Source: Diphasiastrum complanatum
Taxonomy: Eukaryota; Streptophyta; Lycopodiopsida; Lycopodiales; Lycopodiaceae
Length of the DNA stretch: 64,000 nucleotides
NCBI GenBank assembly: GCA_029204225.1
Contig: CM055095.1
Span: forward strand, 75,039,594-75,103,593
Reading direction: 5' to 3'
Made by a program: the position numbers and the translations under genes. The notes beneath the pieces are model-generated. The model was not told where the DNA came from and did not search any database. It saw nothing but the letters and a program-made list of their open reading frames with translations. Below, in pieces: positions 31,326-42,175 of this stretch. Numbering within the stretch: position 1 is the first letter of the stretch; every line of letters begins with the position of its first letter.

Positions 31326-32075
31326 CTATCCCCTGGAGCCTATAAGCACTTTTACACCATGTTCCATAGTGGTGTCAATCCCTTTACAATCTTTCATCCC
31401 AAATCTTTCAAGAATGGAAGTAGCATAATTTGATTGAAAAATAAAAGTACAATCACTACTTCTAGAAACTTCTATTCCAAGTATAGACTTAAGAAGTCCT
31501 AGATCTACCATCTTGAATTCACTAGACAATGTAACTTTTACTTTTCTTATGCTTTCAACATCATTTCTTGTCAATATCTATCATCCACATAAAGAACCAA
31601 GATGATGATCTCTCCATCATTGCATTTAATATACAAAGAAGGTTCATAATAGCTTATCACAAAATCCAAAGAGTAGAGGAAGGTATGCAACCTAGAGTAC
31701 AAAGCTCTAGGTGCTTGCTTAAGGCCATATAAGCTTTTCTTCAAGTGGCAAACTTTGTCTTCATCTCCATCTTTGATGAAGCCCTCGGGTTGCAACATGT
31801 AGACCTCCTCCTCCAAGTAGCCATTAAGAATGCATTTGTCACATCCATTTGGAAAAGATCCCATTTGAACAAAGTAGCAATACAAATGATCAATCTTATA
31901 GTTACAAGCTTTGCTACATGTGCAAAGGTTTCATCATAATCTATGCCTTTAGTTTAAAGAAAACCCTTTGCAACAAGTCTAGCTTTGTACTTATTTATAG
32001 ATCCATCCAATTGATTGTACTTTAATCTTTAAATCCACTTACAAGAAAGTGGCTTCTTCCCATGTGGAAGGTATA
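31326..32075 (-). pseudogene. copia reverse transcriptase (element C)
   Basis: The N-terminal part (32075-31886) is frame-shifted. The next frame has CILNGYLEEEVYMLQPEGFIKDGDEDKVC and LYGLKQAPRALYSRLHTFLYS. The active site reads LVLYVDD and then loses the MILTG residues to a small deletion, shifting the frame. A second piece reads SEFKMVDLGLLKSILGIEV and ends near 31326 at the junction with D. Confidence 0.85.
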
Positions 32076-32082
32076 CAAGACC

Positions 32083-32819
32083 TTAAGTTTGATTATCTAG
32101 AAAAGTATCAAACTCTACTTGCATTGCATCTCTCCAAAATTGTGACTTACTAGCATCTTCAAAACTAGATGGCTCTTCAAGCATTGTGGTTAAGAAAGAG
32201 TAAGAAGTAGCAGGATTTGAGTCTTCCCTTTGCTTTCCCTTCTCAAAGTAGACAAGCCTTGATGGCTCAGCCTTGTGTCTTGTAGATCTTCTTGGACTTC
32301 TTGGATCTTGATGTATGCCATTACTCTCACAAAAATCTCTCATTCTGTTGGAGATATATTCTCCTCCATTATCACGTCTTAGTACTATGATGCTAGAACT
32401 AAGTTTCTTCTCAACAAGAGATTTAAACTTTACAAAAGCTTCATATACAAGACTTTTCTTTGAAAATAGATCTTCCAAGTAAATCTAGTACAATCATCTA
32501 TGAAAGTCACATACATTAAGACACCTCCATTACTTTCATGTGAAAAGGAATGTACATCAGAATGAATGAGATCTAAAGGAGAGGTAGATCTTGTCAAGGT
32601 ATGAGACTTTGAAAGGCCACAAGCCTCACATACTTTGCCACATCTTGAGAATGATTTGGGGAGGTTGAGAGCAAGCTCCTTGGAGACCATGGACTCCATT
32701 GCTTGCAGATTAGGATGGCCTAATCTTTTATGCCATAACTCCTCCCTAACCATGTTCACACTTTCAATGGCCACATTAGCATCCAATGTAAAAATTCTTC
32801 CTTGCTTAATGCCATGCAC
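32083..32819 (-). pseudogene. copia integrase, internally deleted (element C)
   Basis: The zinc module (LWHKRLGHPN, CEACGLSK), first Asp (LIHSDVHSF) and second block (LRRDNGGEYIS) are present. A deletion then removes the catalytic Glu region and the C-terminal half, joining NGIHQD to the RT linker (RSTRHKAEPSRLVY). A frameshift lies near 32470. Confidence 0.85.
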
Positions 32820-32880
32820 TTATCATTTTTCAAGATGGAACACACTCCATTCTTGAAATATACATCTAGTCTATTATCCA

Positions 32881-33084
32881 TCAATTGTCCAACACTAAGC
32901 AAAGTTTTAGTAATGAGTGGAACATACAAGAATTATGTAGATCTATCCTCTTAGATGATTCTAAGCATAATGGAATAGATCCAATACCATGTATTTTATA
33001 TTCCTGATCACTAGCACTGTAGATAGATTTCTTAGAATCATTACAAGAAAGTAAAGTAGAGAAAAAGTCCTTGTTGAATGACAT
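32881..33084 (-). pseudogene. protease remnant (element C)
   Basis: Retains SFNKDFFSTLLSCNDSKKSIYSASDQ, the part after the active site in element B. The DSG active site itself has been deleted, so gag runs almost directly into this remnant. Confidence 0.8.
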
Positions 33085-33091
33085 GTGGGAA

Positions 33092-33829
33092 CTAGCCCCT
33101 CCTCCTCCTCTTGTGCAAGATTTCCATGATCTTTGTTAGCTTTGAGCATTCGGAAGCAAAGTGTCCTTTCTTTCCACAAAAGAAACACTTTAACTTTGCT
33201 TTGTTCTTGTACTTCCCTTTGGAGGTAGATCCACCATCTTTGCCCTCGGCCTCCTTGACTTGGTGCTTCTTGGATGATTGGAACTTTTTTTTGCCTTTGG
33301 ATGTGAAGTGTACCTTCTCATCAACAACTTGTAGTGACATAGACCCCATCCTTGCTTTGAGGTGTAGCATCCTACTCTCCTCGGCCACAAGTACATTATG
33401 TAACTTGTCAACTATAGGAAGTTGGCCTTGGATGGCAAATGACTGAACAAGATTGGTGAACTCATCGCCAAGTCCATTTAAAATGACTTGTACCAATTCA
33501 TTATCTTGGATTTTATCTCCTATTGAAGCCAATTTTTTGTTTAGAGATTTAATCCTTAACACATATTCTTGTGCACTCTCTACACTTCCCTTCATGCTTT
33601 GGAGCACTTGATTATTTAGCATGAGTATCCTAGAAGTGTTGTTGGATTCATAAATGCCTTTAAGTGAATCCCAAGCCTCTTTTCCTTGAGGTTCCACCTC
33701 CTCTCCAAGAACTATATCATTGAGGTCATGGATCACCATTAGTGATTCCATCCTCACTTTCCATGTGGAGTAATTCGTGGATGTTAGTCTCTCACTAAAT
33801 TCTAACAAGAATCCACCCATGGATGACAT
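33092..33829 (-). pseudogene. copia gag (element C)
   Basis: The ATG at 33829 (MSSMGGFLLEFSERLTS) is chosen by match to element B, although the frame is open nine codons further upstream. It carries STWKVRMESLM, an internal deletion after GEEVEPQ, then KEAWDSLKGIYESNNTS, and ends with the knuckle CFFCGKKGHFASEC. About 246 codons are open, making this one of the best preserved gag frames in the window, but it is shortened. Confidence 0.88.
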
Positions 33830-34423
33830 ATTGAATGAGTTTCTTATGAAATGCACAAAGATTTCTTGAAAATGAATAATCTAAGATAGAATTCTAGCTC
33901 ACTAAGAAGCTTCTAGTCTCGGCCCAATCAACCTAGCCCAAGCTTGGATGATGGTATAATAGATTTACTCAAAATTCCTAGCAATTCACTCCTCAAAAAT
34001 TGATTTTAGCACTCTCTTGCTTGGAATTACTTCACTCTCTAAGATCTGAACAAATTAGCCTTAATGATCTAATCTAATGTTTCAAATTAAATGCATCAAT
34101 GATTCAAACCTCTATTTGATCATTAGCATTTGATAGATTGAACCTAGATCTAGACAATGCACTAAAAAGCATGAAAATTGGACTAGTATATGCAAGATTT
34201 TGGACAAATTCAAAGATGGAACACTTCCACATAGGTACTGTATGGTCTCACATATGTGGACAATACACCTACAACCCACAACTCGATTTCATCCAGAAGT
34301 AATGATGCTATCTCTCTCTTCAAGATCGCCCACTCAAGATTAGATCAAAAAACACAGAATTCCAACAATTTGGTTATGATCAATGATTCATTTACATGCC
34401 TCTTGTACTAGGCTCTGATACCA
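33830..34423 (-). other. leader and primer site of element C
   Basis: About 580 bp of non-coding leader lies between gag and the primer-binding site TGGTATCAGAGC (34412-34423 on the minus strand), which abuts the LTR. Nothing else is recognised. Confidence 0.85.
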
Positions 34424-34790
34424 TGTGAATTTTTTGATTTTAGGACAATGATTGATTGTACTAAACAATCCTCAAGAGGTGTTGATTGCCAAATCAAGTG
34501 ATCTAACAAGTTCTATTGATTAGATCAAGATCTAGATGTAGATTCTTAACTATTTAGCAAGATCAACATGTGCAAACATCAATAAATGTCATGAAAAGCC
34601 TCACACATGTGGAAAATAGTCCCTATATGGACTTTGAGAAGAGAGCAAATTACAAGACTCAATGATAGCATACAAAGCATAAAATCACAATTCTAATGGT
34701 GAAATCACAAGCAAAATGCTTAAGATCTCAATGTCTCATCAACTTTTCATTGATTAAGGGGATCTACTTATAGATCAAGTACACACATGA
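34424..34790 (-). repeat. 5' LTR of element C (truncated at U3)
   Basis: Begins TGTGAATTTTTTGATTTTAGG next to the primer site and aligns with the B LTR at 5086. The G-box palindrome reads CACACATGTGG at about 34602-34612, where B has CACACGTGTGG. Homology stops near 34790, where older copia DNA begins. Confidence 0.8.
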
Positions 34791-34799
34791 CATGTATTG

Positions 34800-35300
34800 G
34801 CTATCAGTGAAGATAATAGTCAGGTGTGTTTGCTTCATACCAATCTCACTCAACAATCTTCATAACCATATAGCTTCTTGAGTAGAAAACTTAATGCTTT
34901 ATATTCAATTTCTATCGACAAAAGATAAATAGTATCATGTTTCTTACTAGACCATGAAAAACAGCCATTTCCAAAGTTTAGAGCATACCCAATAGTTGAC
35001 TTTCTATCGTCTACATTGCCAGCCCAATCATCGCGTCAACATACCCTTGCAATCTAGGTAAAGCATTTTGCCTTCTATAAACCAAGCCAAGGTTGGGTGT
35101 GCCTTTCGTATCTCAAAATTTTCCAATGATCCAAAGTAGGCGACGACATGAATTGACTGATTAAGCTCACAACATAGCAAATATCAGGGTGAGTGGTCGT
35201 AAGATAAATCAAACTTCCAACGACAAAATAATGTAGCATCAACTTGACCAATATAGTTGGCTAATTTCAATCTTGTTGCAACTTCTCGGGGGATATCCAA
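34800..35300 (-). pseudogene. degenerate copia RT/RNase H fragment P
   Basis: Reading the minus strand with stops ignored shows RNase H phrases in order: SLISQFMSSPTLDHWKILRY, then DDRKSTIGYALNFGNGCFSWSSKKH and IEYKALSF. Many stops and shifts make this one of the oldest fragments. Its family differs from B, C, E and U. Confidence 0.6.
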
Positions 35301-36331
35301 TGATCAGCTGAATTATACAAGCTCATCGTAATACTCAACATTGTCCATAAAATTAAGAATTGGCCTAAAATCCTTCTTAAAAAAAGATATAGTCGTCCAT
35401 CTACAGTATTACTCATCAACTGCACACATCACGATCCAATGTCTTGCAGCTTAGCTCGATGCATATGTTTGACCCATAGAATATGTGAACTGTCCATGGT
35501 TCACCACAATTCTAAGAACTGTATAGTGAATCTTACAGTTCTCAAACATTTTTACAATGAACAGTGTAATTACCAATTTGTAGCAAAGTTTGTATCTATG
35601 CAGCAAAGTCTTAGATACTTTCAAAACATTTCATTAGTTTGAAAGATAGCTTGCGCATGTATAAAAACCAGCAAAAATCTTCAATTTATGATACAGAACA
35701 ACAGTGATCCAATAATCACTTTTGCACAGTTCTCAGAACCGTTAGTACTATGGTTTGACCTGCATAAATCCATTGATGATAATATATCTCAGCATTGTCT
35801 GCAAATCTAAGGATCAGCCTAAAATATTGTCCATAAATCCAAGAATTGGTTTGAAAAGCCTCATAAACATAACTAAATTATTAGCAAACGTTGCTACATG
35901 CCAATAAATGTCTCTTGAATGTCACTTCATGCCAACAAATGTTGCTAATTCTTTAAAGTCAATTATGTGTCACCCGACAACATTGGTAGCGACATATATC
36001 CGCCGCCCAGTGACAAGATGATTTGAAATTCCCTTTGCATGCCATTTATGATATTTCCTCTCATTTTCTCTCTCATTTGCAATCCTCTCATTTTGCTTCC
36101 TTGCATCCTTGCTTGTCATTGCTCATTTTGCTTCCTTGCTTTCTTGCTTGTCATTGCTCATTTTCATTTTCATAGTGATCTTGTTGCTTGTTGCTTGTTA
36201 CTTGTATTCTCATTTTCATTTTCATATTCATAGTGATATTAGCTTGTTGCTTGTTAGCATCTACTTAGTTGCAAACGTAGTGTTTATTTTAGTTTTCTTG
36301 TAGTAATTCAATATAATTTTCCATACGGTTT
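35301..36331. other. intergenic stretch
   Basis: No gene is recognised. At 36050-36260, repeated phrases built from attttcattttcat and ttgcttgtta give a low-complexity, pyrimidine-rich segment directly upstream of the Transposase_24-like frame. Confidence 0.5.
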
Positions 36332-36958
36332 TTGATGTTTTTTACGTGGTTAGTTATTGTACCACATGTCCTGATGGCCAATGAAAGTGGTGGACGACGT
36401 GGTTGGTATGACTGGTTGTCAAGTTTTTTGGGGGTCCCACTTCTGAGGGTGCGCTACCCACTAGCGGCGGTCGGCAGTGGTTGTAGCTCCGACATTGGCC
36501 GTAGCTCCAACGGTGGCCATGAAGGTTTCAAGACACTATGTCTCTTTAGAAATATGGACCGTTTTGAGCGCACGATGATCTACGAGCAGTCGATGCGTGA
36601 GAACGAGACGACTGGATTGCCTATCCCTATTGGCGAGTCTAGCACACTCCCATATGAGATTCATGATGATGGATCTTTGATTATGCGCGACAATTATGGA
36701 TATTTGGTCATGAGACGAGCTCGTGAATTGACCAAATTATACATTAGCAATCCTCTCCATGATTGGCGCGTACAGCCATGAGACGAGAAGGATCGTATCA
36801 TAGAGGCATTGCATAGGGAATTTCCATGTGACCATCCATTTATTACTAAATGGATGGAGGAAAAGCTTGGTGAGCACATGCGTCACTATCGTGACCAGCT
36901 CCGCCAACAATCTCGAAGGCCAAGTAAACCAGGCAAGCCAACCTCGTGTAGCAAAAGT
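36332..36958 (+). pseudogene. Transposase_24-like (Ptta/En/Spm) protein, one in-frame stop
   Basis: The plus strand is open from 36332 to a TGA at 36779-36781 and continues in the same frame to 36961. The C-terminal part reads LHDWRVQP, stop, DEKDRIIEALHREF, ITKWMEEKLGEHMRHYRDQLRQQ. This resembles the plant transposase family 24 pattern, in which a Trp-containing start, a conserved 'eK..i...l...F' and a '..Lgk..R..R..L' helix follow in that order. The Ser/Gly-rich N terminus and MRENETTGLPIPIGESST are unassigned. The stop may derive from CGA. No terminal repeats were found. Confidence 0.45.
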
Positions 36959-37413
36959 ACCTAGACTTCCCTCACGAGTGAGTTTAGGAAAACTCCTCAT
37001 AACAAGTGGCACAATTTGATTCACTGCCACTTTGCACGTGCTTCGCCCCTGAGACATTTTTTTTCACTTTTTGTTTTTGCGCTGCCTCCCCACGTATTGG
37101 TCTTCTGCGATGTTGGTCTATCCCATTTATAGCTAGTACACTACCTGTGCACAAAAGCTTATACCATACCATTTCGTACATATCACTCTCAACGACCCTC
37201 GTTACACCACCCTCACTCATATCTGTCATATTGCACACAAGTCCAATATATTGTTTGCCTAGCTACATGGATAGGATAAAGCAGACAAAGAGAGATTTTT
37301 TCTCTACCGGTTCTTTCTCAAGGCCTCCCATTGTCTTGAATCCTCCAAGGCAAACAAGAAGGCATAACCGCAGTAGGTGGTTATTTGATATTTAAAAATA
37401 TCAGAGTTCAACA
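36959..37413. other. intergenic stretch
   Basis: No gene or clear repeat is recognised between the Transposase_24-like frame and the LTR-like sequence at 37414. Short open stretches lack domain patterns. Confidence 0.5.
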
Positions 37414-37700
37414 TGTTGGATTTCTATCTTCTCTATCCCTATCTCTGCTAATCAAGATCCATTCACTAGCTGTTGTAAATACTTTTACAGTTGCATACTC
37501 TGCATAAATAGATTTGGCCTTGACCAAGCATACTTTTTGCATTTTTCACATGAAACAGTTAGCAATAACGGAGGGTAACTGACCTGTTGATTAGCGTTAA
37601 CTACTCTTGTGATTCTCTGTTTAGCTATCTTGTAAACTTCACATAGTGGAGATATAAACAATTTTCTGGATCAACAGAATACACTGAAAAAGAGTGTGAG
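37414..37700 (+). repeat. LTR-like sequence of copia S
   Basis: Starts TGTTGGATTTCTATC. It contains gattagcgttaact followed by cttgtgattct, also present in the E LTR (about 9739-9765 on the opposite strand). A tataaac box-like phrase lies near 37652. The end and the primer site are not resolved. Confidence 0.45.
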
Positions 37701-38084
37701 AGTAGAGCAGAAAAAGAAAAGAACAGAAAAAATAGAGAAACAAAATAGATGTGCATGAAAGTCTGCAAACAAGCAGAACACAACAAAAGAGTAGAGTGTC
37801 AGGTTGCCAACGAGCGAGACATTGATCATCGCGCTCTAAAAATCAAATTGATAATACAGTTGCTCTCTCTTGTCCATCTCCTTGTTTTCCGTTGTCTTGA
37901 TTACTAGAATGATCTCTATTTTGTGATTTGTATCGCATGCCTAGGACCCTGCAAGCTTCCACACAAGAAAATTCAAAAGAAACGAATCCATTCACGAAAC
38001 AAAACCCGTTCACGACATCAATTTGAACTTTTGGATGCACATGCTATGTCAACGTTACTCTTGATGATAGAAACAAGGAGGATC

Positions 38085-39310
38085 CATCTTCAAGAAAAGG
38101 TATTTTTGTTAGATATATTGAGGTGAGTAAAGCCTACAAGGTTTACATTCCTTCTACTAACAAAGTGATTGCTGGTAGAGATATCATTTTTTATAAGAGA
38201 ACATTCCAAAAGTGTCTTCAAGTACTATTGATGATGATGTGGATGGATCTAACATTCTTGATGTTGATGTAAAGGATCCTACTTTAGATGGTGATGATGA
38301 TGGACCTTCATCAAGTCAAAAGCCAAGGAGAACACATCAAGGGAAAGACAAGTACCTTCAAGGCTCACATATGATGAAAAGGGTAAGCAAGTAGTTTCTG
38401 GAAATTATTTTGCTTTCCTAACTCTTTTGATGAACCTACAAGTGTAGATGAAGCAATAAAAGAAGAGGAGTGGAGGGCCAAACCATGGATCTTGAGTATC
38501 AAGCTCTTATGAGGAATGGAACATGGAGATTGGTGGAGTTACCTATGGACAAGAAAGCTATTGGATGCAAATGGATCTTCAAGGTGAAGACAAACCAAGA
38601 TGTATCTATCAACAAGTACAAGGCAAGGTTAGTGGCAAAAGGACATGCTCAAGAACAAGGGATTGACTATGATGAGACCTCTGCACCCGTGGCAAAGATG
38701 GTAAGCATTCGAGTCATCATCTCACTTGCTACACTTTATGGATGGGATCTATGGAAAATGGATATCAAAAATGCATTCTTGAATGGTAGGAGGAAGTGTA
38801 CACGGAGCAACCCGAGAGCTACATTTTATCTACAAAGCCAAATCATGTGTGTCTTCTACAAAAGAATTTGTATGGCCTAAAGCAAGCACCAAGGAGTTGG
38901 TATGCTAAGCTTAACACTTTTTTACTCTCTCAAGGCTTTGTTATGAGTGAGTATGATCATTCACTTTATTATAGGTTTGCTGGAAATGATGTTACCATCT
39001 TGCTAATCTATGTGGATGATATCATCTTGAGTGGTGGAGACAATCAAGATGTGGAGGACATCAAGAGTGCCCTTAAGAAGGAGTTTGAGGTGCTCTTAAG
39101 AAGGAGTTTGACGTGCATGATCTTGGTCACTTGCATTACATTTTGGGAATAGAAGTCATTAGAACTTCTCAATCTAATTTCATTTTTTAAGAGAAGTATG
39201 TTAATTCTATTCTAGAAAGATTTCATATGGTAGATGAAAAAGCTTATAATACACCTATGGAGTCTCATGTAAAGCTAACTATAAGAGGTAGTGAAAGATC
39301 CTTCAAGGAC
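38085..39310 (+). pseudogene. copia pol: integrase end, linker and RT (element S)
   Basis: The integrase tail (KAYKVYIPSTNKVIAGRDIIF) leads to an acidic linker and then RT: CKWIFKVKTNQDVSINKYKARLVAKGHAQEQGIDYDET, APVAKMVSIRVIISLATL, WKMDIKNAFLNG. A shift near 38790 is followed by LYGLKQAPRSWYAKLNTFL and the active site LIYVDDIILSG. A 22-bp duplication at 39067-39111 shifts the frame again before DLGHLHYILGIEV. Homology ends near 39310, with RNase H missing. Confidence 0.85.
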
Positions 39311-39484
39311 GCCTCAAAGCATCTAAATGATATCTGCACTTTTGGGTGAGCCCTTCTGAATCTTTGGAACAGCTCAACTTGTGGCCTAAAAACCTTACAG
39401 CTTACTAAAAGAACATAATAATATGCCTAAGAATTACCACATAAGTTGATCCAAGCCGACTTGAACATTGAATCAAACATAATC

Positions 39485-39725
39485 TGTGTGTAAAATTCAT
39501 AGCAATATGAATCAAATGAGAGAAAATGAGAAAAAAGAAAGCATGAAGAGTGTTAGTCAAAATTCCCAAACCATATGGTTGTATCCTATTCCAGAATGTC
39601 ACCACAATGCTCCCTCCCATAGCATGGCCTTCCTTGTGGATGTTTCAAGTCCAACAAAGAACCGTTTATGGTGCCATGTCTTCAACAGGGAAAAAAACAA
39701 GGGCTACACCCCTTCCTAGAACTGG
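39485..39725. repeat. dispersed repeat T, copy 1
   Basis: Nearly the same sequence occurs at 47180-47400 in direct orientation: gcatgaagagtgttagtcaaaattcc, catatggttgtatcctatt, atgtcaccacaatgctccctccca, caaagaaccgtttatg. On the minus strand the second copy has an open frame (ETSTKKAMLMGGSIVVTF). Function unknown. Confidence 0.75.
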
Positions 39726-39767
39726 AAACGTTGACTATCTTTTTGTGTTCTTAATAAGTCAAGCAAA

Positions 39768-40592
39768 TTGGAAGGAGCCGGCGACTATGCAGTTTGGAAA
39801 TTCAAACTGAAAAACATTTTGATGGAAAATGAGCTATGGGAGATCATGATAGGTGAAGAGACAAGGCCAGTGATTGAAGAAGATCAGAGGACATTTGACA
39901 GGATAATATGGAAAGCACAAAATGTCATCAACTTATCAGTTAGGATGCAAATACTCCCTACATTTTAGATTCGGAAGGACCAAAAGAAGCATGGGATATG
40001 TTGAAGGCATTGTTTGAGACCACAAATACATCTCGTGCTATTCCTGACGATGAAGCTACACACATTGCAGATGGATGATGGTGCAACTATTGATAACACC
40101 TACTGAAGATCAAAGAGATTCGTGACCAATTAGCAGCAGTTGGAGAGCGAGTTCAGGATCGTGAGATCGTGCAACTACATTAAATAGTTTGAGTGAGTCA
40201 CATTAGATGTTTGTGAAAAGCATAGCTACATGGAAAAATCATCCAACCTATGAAGAGCTAGGTGGATTGCTTTTGCAGGAAGAACAACGTCAAGAGAACT
40301 TGAGTCATCGCAACAAAGGATTTGATCAAGCTCTTGTATTCAGAGGATGTGGTGGCAGATTTGGTCGTGGAAGACACCAATCAAGAGGTGGAAACTCAAA
40401 TCGTGGATCGTTCCAAAAATTTCAAGAACAATCCAATGATGGACCGAATCGAGGAAATTTGAATCAAGGCCGAGGTCAAGGATGCAGCTATTCTAGGAAA
40501 AATAAACCTGGAAATTGAAGGTATTGCAACAAACTTGGCCACTGGGAGCGTGAATGCTTCAAGAAACACAAGGAGATAGAAAAAAGAAAATG
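39768..40592 (+). pseudogene. copia gag, RG-rich, with zinc knuckle (element U)
   Basis: Starts LEGAGDYAVWKFKLKNILMEN, then ELWEIMIGEE. Stops near 39966 and shifts near 40060-40200 follow. The C-terminal part is unusually rich in Arg-Gly repeats (GCGGRFGRGRHQSRGG, GNLNQGRGQG), an RNA-binding composition. After a TGA at about 40516 it has YCNKLGHWERECFKKH, a zinc knuckle whose first Cys is at the lost position. Confidence 0.8.
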
Positions 40593-40612
40593 AAAATGGC
40601 AAGCAGACAATT

Positions 40613-40993
40613 ATGCTAATCAACATCAATTTGATGACTATTATTATGAAGACAACTATGCTGATTAACATCCACATGATTGTTGATCAACATGAAGATG
40701 ATACAGGTGAGAGCTCAAACTTGTTCATTACAACATTAATGACAACTGATGAAGCCACGGATACCTGGTACATTGATTGTGGTGCATCCAAACACATGAA
40801 TTCAAGGAAAGAGTGGTTTTCAAAATGGAGTGGTACCAGTGAAGTTAGCCAGCGGGAAGATAAAGTGGATAAGCAATGTGAAATAAAGCTAACAATCTAC
40901 TATCTATTGGGACAATGGCTGATCAACAGCTCAAGGTTGAGTTTGACAGTGACAAATGTCTCGTCAAGGACATCAAAAATCACTACAAAGTGA
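40613..40993 (+). pseudogene. copia protease (element U), Ser to Cys at the active site
   Basis: The active site reads WYIDCGASKHMNS. Copia retropepsins normally read DSGAS or DSGAT, so the Ser next to the catalytic Asp is a Cys (AGT to TGT). A deletion or shift soon after loses the C-terminal half: the following frame does not match the family until the pre-integrase domain at 40915. Confidence 0.75.
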
Positions 40994-42124
40994 TTGCTAC
41001 AAGAGCTAGAGTCAACGAGAATCGACTCTATAAATTGAATGCGAGATCTTTTACTCAAGCTATGGTAAGCACTATTGATAGTCGAAGTGATCTTTGGCAT
41101 CAAAGGTTTGGTCATATTAGCGGCTCAAAGCTTGCAAATCCTTAAAAGAGGTAATCTAGTTGTGGGATTGCCTGATATCTCTTTTGAAAGAAAAATTCAA
41201 TGAGAGTTGCATTTTGTGAAAATAGCATAGAGAGAGATTTCCCAAAGGTGGAACAAGAAGAGCCAATGGCATCCTTGATCTTGTTCATAGTGATCTTTGT
41301 GGACCAATACAAACTAGGTCCATTAGTGGTTGTTACTATTTCATCACATTCATTGATGACTACAGTAGACATATCTGGATTTATTTCATAAGCAAGAAAT
41401 CTGATGCTTTTGCCAAGTTTAGAGGGTTCAAGGCTCTAGTTGAAAAACAAATAGGTTGTTATATTAAGACTCTCAAATTAGATGGTGGTGGTGAGTATTT
41501 TTCAACAAAGTTCATAGATTTTTGCAAGGATCGAGGGATAAAGAGACAAACTACTGCACCCTATTCATCACAACAAAATGGAGTTGTAGAACAAAAAAAC
41601 AGATCCATTGTGGAGATGGATGGGCAATGCTTAAGAGCAAGGGTCTTCCATATACCTTTTGCATAGAAGCATGCAACACAACTACTCATATCTTGAATCG
41701 GTGTCCTACGAAGTATGTGGAGGGAAAGACACCTTATGAAGCTTTTATAGGAAAGAAACCTAAAGTTTCTCATTTACGAGTGTTTGATTGTGATGCTTAC
41801 GCTCTTGTGCCTGATGAAAAACAAAAAAAACTGGATGCAAAAGCTGTTAAGTGTATTTTCCTTGGATATGATGAAAAAGCCAAGGCATACATGATATATG
41901 ACACAAATTCACAAAAGATTGTGATTTCTAGAGATGCTACTTTTGATAAGATGGGTCAAAATGGCCAAATGAAACTGACAATTGATTCCTTTGATGATAA
42001 AGACAAAGTACAGGTGAAGAAAAAAGACAGGATTAATAATGAGTCTCCTAGGAGAGTGCCTAAGTGGTACTTGTCAATGACAGGTGATGCTAATAAGGGA
42101 GATACTCCCGAATCAAGTGAGTAG
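40915..42124 (+). pseudogene. copia GAG-pre-integrase and integrase (element U)
   Basis: KVEFDSDKCLVKDI and LWHQRFGHISGSKL open the domain, and then a shift near 41140 breaks the zinc module. The core has DLVHSDLCGPI, FIDDYSRHIWIYFISKK, LKLDGGGEYFS and QQNGVVEQKNRS, where the catalytic Glu is kept. After a shift near 41620 it continues with TPYEAFIGKKPKVSHLRVFDCDAY and VKCIFLGYDEKAKAY. A TAG at 42122 follows PESSE. Confidence 0.85.
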
Positions 42125-42175
42125 GGAGAGCTAAGGAGATCAAGCTGAAATCAAAAACCTCCAGCTCGACTAGAG

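Larger units (their letters stand above)
28865..34790 (-). mobile_element. Ty1/copia element C with nested fragment D
   Basis: Both LTR ends are present: 5' LTR at 34424-34790 and 3' LTR at 28865-29212, on the minus strand, each cut at its U3 side. Inside are the primer site, leader, gag, protease remnant, integrase and RT of C. A truncated copia of another family (D) replaces C's RNase H. C is the closest relative of B. Several internal deletions make it non-autonomous. Confidence 0.8.

Noticed and set aside
36039-36303. Hydrophobic overlapping plus-strand frames resembling a membrane segment
   Set aside because: They are produced by the repeated attttcattttcat and cttgttgcttg text in several frames at once, a sign of low complexity, not coding.
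36332-37413. CACTA-type terminal repeats around the Transposase_24-like frame
   Set aside because: Isolated CACTA words occur, but no inverted pair with a 3-bp target duplication could be found by eye.
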